Positions 10,303 through 20,572 of a stretch of 64,000 nucleotides of DNA are shown piece by piece; within the stretch, counting starts at the first letter, position 1; each line of letters begins with the position of its first letter. A model generated the notes under the pieces. The model searched no databases and was not told the origin of the DNA. It saw only the letters and a program-made list of their open reading frames with translations. Location: assembly GCF_032854445.1 (NCBI RefSeq), contig NW_027017959.1, forward strand, positions 124,001-188,000, in the 5' to 3' direction. The DNA comes from Liolophura sinensis (lineage: Eukaryota; Mollusca; Polyplacophora; Chitonida; Chitonidae). The translations under genes were made by a program, and so were the position numbers.

Positions 10303-10705
10303 TTCCCAAGATCTGTCTTGGGGTAAGAAGGCTTTGAGATCTTCCAAGACCCGCCGGACGTCGTAGTAGGTGTGGAATGCGAATAAGGTCTGTATTCGAG
10401 GGTGTGGGGCGAGTAGGTGATCTTTAACGGACACGCCGCAAGCCGTTATCGCGCAAAGTTCAACTGGTTCTGCCAGAGCTGCATTGGGTTGATATCCCAA
10501 GCTTGGACTATGGATACGCTGGTTACTGATGGTAGGCGGTAGTTCTCGAACACATATGTGAATTAAACCTGGAAGGTCTTACCCTGGCTCACGTAGATGT
10601 CAGGACGTATAAGATGATCTGCGAGGGTTTGGACGATATATTATGGGCCGGCCTTGTAAGTGGCCTTTCAATTTAAGCTGAGGCCGTTGTGTTTATGGTG
10701 ATACA
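10303..10705 (-). pseudogene. Polinton P1 gene D, 5' part
   Basis: N-terminal third of gene D. Segments NPMQLWQNQ-type (about 10500), GVSVKDHLLAP (about 10440) and VRRVLEDLKAFLPQDRSW (about 10360-10310) match gene D of the second copy. A stop (about 10565) occurs at the same place as the in-frame TAA of the second copy. Divergent from gene A, whose ATG is at 10716. Confidence 0.75.
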
Positions 10706-10715
10706 TACACTGAAG

Positions 10716-11127
10716 ATGTTTGTAACCTTGAAAACTCGAAATAACATTGCACCCACTCTTGGTGGGAGTGCCGAGAGGTTAATATGATGTATTCGCGCTT
10801 CAAGTATTCTGGCCGCATGGTGTCTTGTTGAGTATAAACGAAGCCACAGGTCGCGTAGTGATCAATATTGGCGAACACGATAATCTACAAGAACTTGCTC
10901 CAATCGTGGGATTCCCGGAGTTTAGGTCCATAAGTGGGGTTCCAGAAGGAGACAAACTACCCCAACTGATGCCTCACAAAGAGATATTCGCCCACCTAGA
11001 CGAGGTGAGCACGTCCAAAAACATCACCGCAGAGTCTACTGGTGATACAAGTGGTTCTACTCTTCTGAGGCCAATCCCGGTATCCCGTGGAGGTCTTGTT
11101 ATGTGCACAGTTGCCGTCAGCTTCTAA
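10716..11127 (+). pseudogene. Polinton P1 gene A, truncated
   Basis: Homologue of 23124-23575. The start at 10716 (ATG TTT GTA ACC) matches MFITLTD of the other copy. After internal losses, the blocks LSINEATGRVVI, LQELAPIVGFPEF and LPQLMPHKEIFAHLDEVSTS are collinear with it. It runs further than the second copy (TLLRPIPV) and ends at about 11127, which is also where Polinton P1 ends. Function unknown. Confidence 0.7.
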
Positions 11128-12030
11128 ATTTAGCTTGCCACTGTTTACATATGCTGAGTTCAGGACCTGCTGTGTGCCTTAGAATGTTCCAGAATACGCT
11201 CACTTCGGGGCCTGTTTGTTTACAACAAGTGTTCAAGAATTTTCTTATTCTAGGAAATTCCATCAGTCCATATAAGACCTATGAAAGCAGGTCGATAGAG
11301 GAGAAAGGAGAATTATTGAGAGTTTTGGATGTTTTCGCTGTGTGTTACTTTAGTAGGCCTTTTGTGCTGAGTTAGTTGTCTTTATAGCCTCTGGCTTTGT
11401 TATATCATGTCTCCACCGAGCACTTGTTCAGTCTGAACTTGTATATTTAATTTGTGCTCTTGTGTACACAGTGCTTATTAGTACACGAATCCTGTCTGTG
11501 GAATTTTGTGTATATTTCGTCATACACTCAGTTATACTGTGGATTTTCCCTCTTATGAATTTTGCCTCTGTGCAATTTTTAAGCATTATGGAGTTTATGT
11601 GTCCGTTTGGACTTGACACCGTTGTACATGTAAGTACTTTAGTATTTGTATAGATACTGCTATCCTTTCTTGTTAAACTTAAGTACTTAAGTATTTTTAA
11701 AAGTCTTCTTATCGGTTCTTGTTAAACCTAATAAATTGTTGTAAAATAAAATCTGCTGGTTTTGGTTACTTTTTTTGTGCGGCTAAACTGTCGTGTATTT
11801 CGAACAAGGCATCTCTTTATAATACAGACAGTTTGGGAACAGACTGCGGAACGACGGCGGCATTTGCCAACCCACAATACAAAACACTACTGGCTGGCTT
11901 TGTGTCGCACCTTACTATTAGACAATGGCGGCCATCCTATAGATACATCATATTTAAGCGTGACCTTACACATTCGCCGGCGCAATGGACTCGGTGGGCC
12001 GTAATTACACTGACATATCTTTATCAGATC
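11128..12030. other. AT-rich spacer between the two Polintons
   Basis: No coding feature recognised. It contains a short imperfect direct repeat around TTCTTGTTAAAC (about 11666 and 11716) and AAGTACTTAAGTA-type text. Open frames here have no homology I can see. Confidence 0.5.
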
Positions 12031-12179
12031 TAGCAGATGTCAATGGTTTTGAGCGGTCAGGGGTTGAAGAGAGGGATTTACGCCTTCCAATTCCAGCGAG
12101 GTGTTTATATACGAAAGAAGGCCCCATTCGGGAAATCCGATAAAGAGAAAGTGGAGTTGTATGAGGTCTACGATATAGA

Positions 12180-12262
12180 TGTCGGGCCCCCGGTCTACAC
12201 CAGTAGTATACACACTATAGGGGTTCTGGCACACCCTCCCCTGGGGCCCTCCCCAGAACAAA
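12180..12262. repeat. Candidate Polinton left inverted repeat
   Basis: The reverse complement of this block aligns with 27005-27092 (shared core CTATAGTGTGTATACTACT, then GTGCCAGAA and a G-rich CTGGGGAGG block). The part at 12239-12260 also pairs with 24934-24955 (CCTCCCCAGAACA). An inverted repeat flanking Polinton genes suggests terminal repeats, but exact ends and a 6-bp target duplication were not found. Confidence 0.45.
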
Positions 12263-12404
12263 TAGAGACTCCCAACCCCTATTCTCTGATTACCCTCCCC
12301 CTCACAAATAGAGGCTCCCAGCCCACCCTTTCCTGCTTCTGGTGTTCTATTAGACATACCCATTGCATCTGATATGCTTCTACACCAATTATGTATACAA
12401 CAAC

Positions 12405-15400
12405 ATGCCAAAGGGTTATACTAATTGCCGGTGGCTTCTCATCGGCTCCACGGAGCTCTGTGGTAAGAGTTGTCTGGGGGAGTACTGCGGGCTTCACCTA
12501 TACCGTCTGCGGGAGGGTCCTGGCATCCAGCCATGTATTAGCTGTGGCCGGGGCGTTAAAAACCGGTTTCGGCTTTGAATGACCTGTGGACATAATAGGG
12601 TCCAGACGTGTGAAAGAAAGCGGAGGCTCAAGGCTTTCTTGGACGAGTTCAAACGGCTGGCGGCTATCGATATTTACAATCAGAGAGTCGGTGTAATTAT
12701 GCATACGACGCGTACAATGAAGCACCATCAAAAAGCGCGAGCACTACGGGAGGAGTTTGAGACGCTCCTAGGTGTGCGGCCCAAGTACCCACGGTCCGCA
12801 ATGCCTTGGAAGAATTGCAGGGGATCCTCGACAGGCATAAAACGGCTGTGGCTGAGTGGAAGCGGCTGCAAGACATCAAGAACTCCCGAAGTAACGAGGA
12901 GTTGAAGCAAGACGTCAAGAACCCCCTCAGTAACGAGGAGTTAGATGAATTGCTAAGCGGAATACAGGGTGAAACGAAACTAGAATTCACTAACACCGGC
13001 CGAGCCATAAGGAATCTCCTCCGGGTCTGACAGGTCGGCGTACCCGAAGGCGTTTGGACGGACCCAGTAGCCTTCTTAGAAGAAATTCGAGCCATTATTC
13101 GCTAGAAGCTAGAAGAAGAGATCCTGGCACTCAACGGGGTTAAGTTCCAACTAGGCCTCAGGGTTAAGCTGCGAAAGGCCCACGCCAATGGCAGTGAAGA
13201 GTATACCAGCCCAGTACTCCGCAGCAAAGAGGAGGCCCTCCTAGAGGTCGGTGACATTGACGGGGCTCTAGATAAGGTCTTCCCCACCATCCAGGAGGCG
13301 CTAGAAAAATGGACGCAGCGAGGGTCAGAGTGGGCTGTAAATAGCGTGCAAACACTCTGGCTTGACATTGTAAGGTATCAGCCGCTGAGAGGCGGGTCCT
13401 ACATCCCCTACCTGTAGCCGTGAGTAACAAGAAAGCAGTCATCAATGTGAAGAACAAAGACGATGACTGCCTCCGATGTGCACTCTGCCTTATTTCCAGC
13501 CGCCAGAAACCCCCAGAGACCAACAAAGTATCCCCCCAATGATGGCCTTGACTTTGGGGGGATCGACGCCCCCACCCATCTCTCAGATCCCTAAAGTGGA
13601 GGAAAAGAACGACCTCGCCATCAACGTGTTCGGATGGGACAAGGGCGTGATCGTGCACCGCCTCAGCAAGCAGCCCGGCCACACGCCCCGAATCAATCTG
13701 CTGCTGATTGAGAAGGCAGGCAAATTCCATTATACGTGGATAAAAGACCTCAATCGGCTCCTATACCAAAAAAGTAAGGCGCCAAATCGCAAACAATTCT
13801 GCGAGCGCTGCCTACACGGCTACACAAGGGAGGACCTGCTCGAGGCGCATAAGCCGGAATGCCCAGGGATTGGCCAGACGGCGGTGAGGGTGGAAATGCC
13901 CTAGGAGGTGGAAAATAAGTTCACCTTCCAGAACCCCCACAAATAGCTACCGGCTCCGTTCATCATATATGCCCACTTCAAGGCTCTGACCAAAAAGGTT
14001 GAAGGCCCACCGCGAAGCCCTACAGAGAGCAGCAGTTAAAAGACTCAGCACCACGAGCCCTGCAATTACTGCTATGTTGTGGTGCGTTGCGACCGCCGCA
14101 CAAAACCCCCCGTGGAATACAGAGGCTCTGACGCGACGGAACACTTCCTCAGAGCTCTTCCTCAGGAGGATCGGGAAATCCAAAATGTTCTAGCTAACCC
14201 TATAGCCATGAGGATGACACCCCAGGACTGGCAGGCCCACAACAACGCCACAACCTGTCACGTGTGTGAGAAGCCTCTAGGCGTCGATTCTGTCCGCGAT
14301 CACTGCCATATCACCGGCAAGTACAGAGGCGCGGCCCATAACGTATGCAACCTAAAGTTGCGGCTGAGTCCTAAGACAGCCATACCTGTAGTCTTCCACA
14401 ACCTACGGGGCTACGACGGGCACCTCTTGATGCAAGCCATAAGTAAGGTGGAGGGCCGCCTCTCCTGCATCCGCAAAAACACGGAAAAGTACATCTCCTT
14501 CTCGCTGGGACAGCTCCGCTTCATCGACAGCGTTCAATTCTTACCGACTTCCCTTGACAATCTGGTAGAGGCCAACAAACCTGAGGCTTTCCACATCACA
14601 GCCCGGTATGAGCCCGCCGAAGAAAAACGAAAGCTACTCATCCGCAAGGGTGTCTACCCCTATGAGTATATGGACTCCTGACGAGTCCAGCCTCCCACCT
14701 AAAGAGGTTTTCTACAGTAAGCTCAGTCTCAGGCATTAGCGATGAGGACTACATCCATGCTTAACAGGTATGGAAGGTATTTGACTGTACCAATCTGGAA
14801 GACTACACAGACATTTACTGCCGCACAGACGTGCTCCTAATAGCCGATGTGTTTGAGGCCTTCTGGAAGACTTGTTTACAGCAGTATGGATTGGACCCTG
14901 CTCACTATTTTACGACCCCAGGTCTCTCGTGGGATGCGCTGTTGAAGAAGACCAGGGTAGAGCTGGAGCTGTTGACGGACTATGACCAATATCTCTTCAT
15001 TGAGAAGGGGTTGCGAGGAGGTATCTCCATGGTAAGTAAGCGATACGCCAAAGCCAATAATCCGCAGGTGGAAGGATACATCCCCGAAAGTCCAAACAGC
15101 TACATCCAATATCTAGACCCCAATAATCTATATGGCTGGGCTATGAGTCAGTTTCTTCCGACGGGCAGCTTTCAGTGGGTAGGTGACGCGCAGCGTCTCG
15201 GTAAAACGATTGCTACCCACCCCCACGATAGTCCTGAGGGTTACATTCTGGAGGTCGACCTAGAGTATCCGGCCGACCTACATAACGCACATAACGGCTA
15301 CCCATTAGGCCCGGAGCGTGTGGTGGTCCAGAAAGAGTGGATGTCAGACTATCAGCACTGCCTTCTCGGCAAGACAGCCCCTACCGAGGTCGAAAAGCTG

Positions 15401-16376
15401 GTCCCCAACTTTCGCAACAAGGAACGGTACGTCCTGCAATACTGGAACCTACAGCTGTATCTATCTCTCGGAATGCGCCTGACAAAGGTACACCAGGCCC
15501 TGAGATTAGTCCAGAGCCCTTGGATGGAACCCTATATCAGAATGAACACCGAGCTCCGAAAAACGGCCGCGAGTAAATTCGAGAAGGACCTGTACAAGCT
15601 AATGAACAACTCGGTCTTCGGAAAATCCATGGAGAACCTTCGGAAGCGTGTGGACGTCAAGCTGGTACGCTCTGGAGAAGACGACAAGCTCCGACGCTTG
15701 ATAGCCAGCCCGAGCTTTGCACGGGCAAACATACTTGATGATGACCTCGCAGCGAGTCAGATGCACAAAACCCGTCTAGTCCTAAATCGACCTATCTATG
15801 TTGGCATGAGCATTTTAGATCTCTCCAAGCACCTGATGTACGACCTACTACAACCACATGAAGGCCCAGTACGGAGAGCGCTGCCAGCTCCTCTCCACTC
15901 ACACGGATAGTCTGCTACTCGAGATTCAGACTGAGGATGTTTATAGGGATATGGCTGAGAATGCAAACCTGTACGACACCTCAGATTACCCACAAGACCA
16001 CCCCCTGCACAGCGTAGCAAATATGAAGGTCTTGGGGAAAATGAAGGACGAGTACGCGGGGCGGCCGATCGCCGAATACGTAAGTCTGCGTCCCAAGATG
16101 TACTCCATTCTGGAGGCAGGTGGAGCCAACATAAAGAAGGCCAAGGGCGTAAAAAAGGGAGTTGTGGAAAAGCGCATCCGCCATAAGCAGTACAAAGAGG
16201 CCCTCTTCGAGAAGAAGATCTTTCGACACGGTATGGACGTGCTGCGATCAGAGCGCCACAATATCTATGGGCAGCACCTGAATAAGGTCTCACTGTCCCC
16301 CTTCAATAGTAAGCGCTGGATCGCCGAAGATGGTGTCCACACCTTGGCTTATGGCCATAGAGATGCGCTTCCTTGA
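12405..16376 (+). pseudogene. Polinton P2 protein-primed DNA polymerase B with N-terminal zinc region
   Basis: Replicative polymerase of the element. From the N terminus: a Cys-rich segment (about 12405-12610); a coiled region with a 39-bp duplication; the block INVFGWDKGVIVHRLSK with a C2H2-like finger (FCERCLHGYTREDLLEAH, about 13620-13860); a DHCHITGKYRGAAHN treble-clef motif (about 14295-14345); the Exo II type block FHNLRGYDGHLL (about 14395); the Exo III type block TDVLLIADVFEAF (about 14825); motif A LDPNNLYGWAMS (about 15113); motif B LMNNSVFGKSMENL (about 15598); and motif C THTDSLLLEI (about 15898). Breaks: stops at 12576, 13028, 13103, 13416, 13902 and 14679, and frameshifts near 12785, 13420-13540, 14690 and 15847. 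All sites are visible but no intact product is possible. Confidence 0.9.
12872..12949 (+). repeat. 39-bp in-frame tandem duplication in PolB
   Basis: Units at 12872-12910 and 12911-12949 encode DIKNSRSNEELKQ and DVKNPLSNEELDE. The core AGTAACGAGGAGTT is identical. The length is a multiple of three, so the frame is kept. Confidence 0.85.
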
Positions 16377-16423
16377 CGGCGCCCGCAGGATGGGCTGGGA
16401 TGGACATCCTCATCGAGGAACTA

Positions 16424-17383
16424 CTAGCGCCGTAGAACCCCATCCGGGGGAAGCTGAGTATCCGGAGGCACTATAAGCAACTCCTCATGAACGAATCCCC
16501 GTCGCGGGCTATCCGACGTATCGTCTAGACAGTACAGCACGGGCTCATTAGGCTTTGTGACAGAGCGCCCCAGCCGACATATCTCTAGAGACCACACAGA
16601 ATCAGTCGCGCGACGGCGACCGCCTTCCAGCTCTCCAGGCTGGTAGAGATAACGAACGCCAACACCCTCGGGGATCTTCCGCTTACTAAGCCCAACGGGA
16701 CGACCTGGAACCGTCGAGGAAGGCTTATGTGCCACCTCTTGTGCCTTGATGGCGTTTTTCGGCTTTTTACCGACCAGTCTCGTTGTCTCGTTATTCAGAG
16801 CGGCCACAACAGAGGGCAGCCGAGCCACCCATTCAGTAGACCGATGTTCGGCAGAAAGGCGCATCTCCTGGGCGTACTGATGTCCAACGAGCCGCTCAGC
16901 CAGAGTACGGTTGAAACGCTCTACTATGCCGTGGTCTCGGTGGATATCCACGCGGCCTCGGCGGACTGTGACATCGTGTTTGGCCAGCAGTTCGCTCACT
17001 GCACCCATGAACTCGCGCCCAGAGTCAACTTGGAGAAACCTCGGCCATCTCAGGGGTCCCGCTTGTAAATGCGAGAGAGAGCATCAGCGATTTCTTTAGA
17101 CTCTTTAGTAGCCAGAGGTTCCGCCTCCTTGTAGCGAGAAGCGACATCAACAACTGTCAGCGTACTTATACAGCTTCTGGCCTCGCCGATCATATGGTAG
17201 AAATAGAAGATCGGCTTGGCGGGGCATGTATATTTGCCAGATAGCCTGCTTTTTCAGCCAGGCCCGGACATCTTCGGAGACTTTAGCCGCAGTGGCAAGT
17301 TTCTGGATGGCCGCGCGGCCCTTCCAGTACCCACGAGGGCTGTAGTAGATATTTGCCAGGCGAGCAGACACCTTACTAGCCAT
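16424..17383 (-). pseudogene. Polinton P2 integrase (DDE)
   Basis: Retroviral-type integrase. The N-terminal block at 17383-17147 carries YYSPRGYWKGRAAIQKL and RQADLLFLPYD. A frameshift near 17160 precedes the core block with VDSGREFMGAVSELL (second catalytic Asp, about 17030). GIVERFNRTLAERL (catalytic Glu, about 16950) follows, and the C-terminal domain (YQPGELEGGRRRAT) ends at 16424. A second break near 17055 separates RIYKR from the VDSGREF block. Tail-to-tail with PolB, 48 bp apart. Better preserved than the P1 copy but not open. Confidence 0.88.
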
Positions 17384-17607
17384 GTCATCAAGGCATTCTA
17401 GCAGCCCTCTAACAGATTTGCGACGAAAAAGATGTTAATCATCGCGGCGTATTTGCGTTCGCAGAACCACCTCACTACTAAGATCGTGCCTGCCATACGG
17501 CGAGGAGCTCGATGGCGAGTCCGGCACAGTTAGTTTGGATTACTTGGTGAGTTTTGCGATTCCGTAACTCACACCCCCAACCATACACATTCACAGGATG
17601 ACGAAGG
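17384..17607. other. Short spacer between integrase and membrane-protein gene
   Basis: No gene seen. It may hold the integrase promoter, as transcription of the integrase would start near here, but no motif is convincing. Confidence 0.4.
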
Positions 17608-18227
17608 TTATCTCACGGTGTTTTTGTTCTTCACTAGGCACATAGAAATCGGAGAGCTGTGGCTCTGAGCCCAGCAGCGCGTCGCGTGCATCGCGTGTAA
17701 GAGTTTTGCTCGTGGCCCTAGAATACTCGCGGATTGCAGCGTGGACATCCCGGAACGTTTGGCGTGGCCCTGGCGGCGGAGTTCATCGTTTATCCAGTCC
17801 AAGCGCTCAGTGCGCTTTCGGGCCCATTTTTCCTGGGCGGCTTGGAGCTGCTCTTCAGCGTGGTCATAGCGCCTCCGCTCTTGGTCGACACCGGAACTCC
17901 TCAGCATCGAAAACATATAGCTGCTCCCACTGAAGGCCAAAGCGTTTACGAGGGCGCCGCCCATCATCATTGCGATGGAGGCCTTTACTACTGGATTATA
18001 TTGGGAGGAAGGAGCCCCTGTTTAATTAGCAGTTCCTTCGAAAACATGGCCAGGCCTACATCTGCAATGACCATGTCGACGTCACGGGCTGTTATGTCCA
18101 GCTTCGGGAGGGCTCCTTTCAGGAACATCTGGCCGAGACGAGCGTACCCAGTAGCCAGGAGAGATACCACAGCGGCGTGGTAGGCCGCGTTGACTAGCAC
18201 TGTTCCGTCACTGGGTGGAGTAGACAT
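17608..18227 (-). pseudogene. Polinton P2 small membrane/coiled-coil protein
   Basis: Homologue of the gene at 3210-3656. The N-terminal frame 18227-17988 (ATG, VLVNAAYHAAVVSLLATGYA) and the following frame from 17970 (MMMGGALVNALAF, then DQERRRYDHAEEQLQAAQ) are joined only by a frameshift near 17980. A second shift near 17800-17700 leaves the conserved C-terminal QLSDFYVPSEEQKHREI in another frame. Hydrophobic segments precede a basic, coiled-coil tail. The start overlaps the end of the next gene by 20 bp. Function unknown. Confidence 0.7.
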
Positions 18228-18633
18228 GCTGCTCTATATAGAAAGGGTCGCCACGTGTATTCAAATGGAGATTTTTTTCTTGCGGCGTGATATCTTTTTG
18301 CGGCGTAATGTCTGCACCTCGTGCATGTGCTGTATAGCGGCTACGCCACACGCGTAGCAACACTAACGCTACAAGGCTGCCAACGCCTAATAACGCCAGG
18401 GGCGCCCTCCAGTGGGTGATTTGGTGTGCCTTCGTAGAATCCGGTTCCGTTACGTCTTTTCCCAGATATCGCTTGGCCTTCCCACCCGCCGCAAGTGCCG
18501 CCAGCCTATCCCTGTGCTGCCGTGCATCATGTTGTTGGCTGAGGCCGGGCTGTTGGCTGGGGCCGGGCTGTTGGCTTCGGCCGGGCTCCTCCTCTGCGCC
18601 CAGAATCTCGTCTATAAGCTCGTCGGTATCCAT
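18208..18633 (-). CDS. Polinton P2 single-span membrane protein with Gln/Pro/Gly repeats
   Basis: Intact open frame of 141 codons from the ATG at 18633. The acidic start (MDTDELIDEILGAEEE) is followed by three short repeats of the type SQQPG (about residues 20-34), a basic Ala/Gly-rich stretch and one hydrophobic span (LALLGVGSLVALVLLRVW, about residues 78-96), then a polar tail. It lies between the ATPase and the membrane-protein gene, overlapping the latter by 20 bp. It is absent from P1 through a deletion. I do not recognise the family. Position suggests a virion or assembly membrane protein (inference). Confidence 0.6.
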   Translation of the reverse strand: MDTDELIDEILGAEEEPGRSQQPGPSQQPGLSQQHDARQHRDRLAALAAGGKAKRYLGKDVTEPDSTKAHQITHWRAPLALLGVGSLVALVLLRVWRSRYTAHARGADITPQKDITPQEKNLHLNTRGDPFYIEQHVYSTQ

Positions 18634-18659
18634 GCTTCATTTGAAAGGGGTGCCTACGT

Positions 18660-19271
18660 CTAATATATAATTTTAGATGTGGCGGGTGTATTAGTCATTA
18701 GCAAGAGCTTAGAATGCGGATTGTTCTTGAGCTTCTGGCGAACCTCTGCCTTTTTGCTCTCGGCGTCCATGATGTGGTTCTCCTCCAGGCATTCGTTGAA
18801 CGAGTGCCGATCTTTGCAGTGGAATAAAGCCACCCACCTTGTCTGCTCGCGAAAGTCTTTGAGGACTGCGTTGTATTTCTGAGTGAGGACCGAGACACTT
18901 TGTTTTGCATGACGGCCCGAGAAAGCCATGAAACAGCATTTTTTTTTCTTCTTCATCGCCTCCAACGCGCTACAATCATCGATGATGTACAGGGTGGGCT
19001 CCCCCTCGAACAATCAGTAGAAAGCTCTCAGGCAGTCGTTGAGCCGGTCGCTGGGGTCAAAACAATAGACCTCAGAGTCAGACAGTGTCCATCGCCGCCG
19101 GTACGCCTCGTTATGCTTAACAGTGGGGCACAGGATCACAATGTGATGACAGAAACCGCGGAAAGGGCCTTCAAGCAGGTCCAGCACGAAGACTGTTTTG
19201 CCGCAGTTCGTCTGCCCACAGATAATCGCGCAGTGGGCGTCATCAATAAAGCGCGCTAACGAATCTACCAT
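18660..19271 (-). pseudogene. Polinton P2 FtsK/HerA-type packaging ATPase
   Basis: A32-like DNA-packaging ATPase. Walker A is GQTNCGKTVFVL (about residues 19-30, near 19215-19180) and Walker B is TLYIIDDCSA (about 18995-18968). A following conserved block is SVSVLTQKYN with a downstream Arg-rich segment. The whole length is in one frame from the ATG at 19271 and is broken by a single TGA at 19014-19016, just before Walker B. It overlaps the end of the capsid gene by 29 bp. Length is about 200 residues, normal for the family. No frameshift is seen. Confidence 0.88.
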
Positions 19272-20529
19272 TCTGGATGTACAGCTTTGCGTCCATGATC
19301 ACATACAGATATACATTCAACACGCCGGGATCTTCTGTCTCTTTTGTCACCTGTATCGTAATCCTTTCGCTGGCGTTCATCACGCGCCTCCCACTGCCAT
19401 GCAGCTCGTCATCGTCGCTTGGCCGAAGGTCAAGCCAGAAGGCGTGCTTGTGCGTCAAGAACTCTTCCAGGGAGACGTCTGCCAGGCCTAAGTCTTTTAC
19501 GACCCTCGCCACCTCAGGATCCCGCTTCCTTAGGGGTGAGCTGGCGAAGAACTTCTGGACCTCGCCCCATTGCTGGTACGCCCGCATGCCCTGGCTGTAC
19601 AGCTGATTGGGGGCCCCTTCTATTGTGACTTCTACTTTGGTGATCTTCGGGTTGTAGAAGAATTCCGACCTCCTCCTCCACGGGGTTCATTTAGTCTCGA
19701 ACAGCATGAGGATGCCTTTCATTGCTCTCGCGGGCGTGTTCAGGTTTATGTTCCAGAGAGTATCAGACTTGTCCTTCACAAACTTTCGGTGGCGGAGGAC
19801 GCGATCATACAGTATGGAGACGCCCCCGGCAAACTGGTTGAGGATCTGTCTACCGAGCTCCTCTTCGGTGACCATATCGAACTCCAGGCTGATGTTGTCG
19901 ATGGTGTAAGTCGCGTCGGCATCGTCTGTTGTCCGGATGACCCGGCCGTAATCGTTGAACGTCAGTTCGTACTCCAGTCGGTTGGCCAAGGCACTCTGGT
20001 AGAATGGCATGTGGCTATCTAGAAGCTCAAAGTCTAGCAGGATGTGGAACCGGCTGCCAAAGGCGCGATCGATGGCTTTTTCTCCAGCATCGTCGTCACT
20101 TGCGTCCTCCGCTCCGACTCGAAGTTTAAGCATGTTTTCGCCGCCGATGCCTTGGTAGGCCGCAATCTGCCGTTCGTTTTTGGTCAGCCATAAGTCCTCG
20201 TAGCAATGAAACATATCACAGTCGTCGATGGACATTACCTCATTCCCGCTGATTCTGATCGTGGTTTTCTTGACTACTGCGCGTCCGAGATTGCCGACCA
20301 CTGTGGCGTTCGGGTCGGATGAATTGATCGCGATTGAGAAGGCCAACCGCACGGTGTCGGGCACAATGACGTCAGTTGCGCCGAGGTTGGGGAAGCGGAC
20401 CAAGAGTTGTTGATTCTGGTCGATCGTACTCGGGTTGTTGGTGATGACCAAGGACTGCCGCACACCTTGTACCCCGAGAGGCTTACGGAGTGTTCTGAAG
20501 AGGTTTAGCCTGCGTCCGTATGCATCCAT
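19243..20529 (-). pseudogene. Polinton P2 major capsid protein (double jelly-roll)
   Basis: Structural protein of the predicted icosahedral Polinton virion. The start chosen is the ATG at 20529 (MDAYGRRLNLFR). The frame stays open for 428 codons to the stop at 19243 except for one TGA at 19687-19689. Recognisable conserved blocks are NNPSTIDQNQQLLVRFPNLG (about residues 22-41), VVKKTTIRISGNEVMSID, FHILLDFELLDSHMPFYQSA and ILYDRVLRHRKFVKDKSDTL. The post-stop block runs FFYNPKITKVEVTIEG to LDLRPSDDDELHGSGRR. Divergent from the coiled-coil gene with 43 bp between start codons. Confidence 0.88.
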
Positions 20530-20572
20530 TATTGTATTGAAGGCATACACTGCAATGTTCAATACGAGGATT

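Noticed and set aside
12037-12372. 111-codon ORF before PolB as a separate gene
   Set aside because: It overlaps the candidate terminal repeat, has no homologue I recognise, and its codons include simple C-rich repeats (ACAAATAGAG units at 12259 and 12304).
14670-14700. CTGACGAGTCC as a ribozyme core
   Set aside because: It is a short palindrome in the PolB coding remnant at a stop codon; no further core elements are present.
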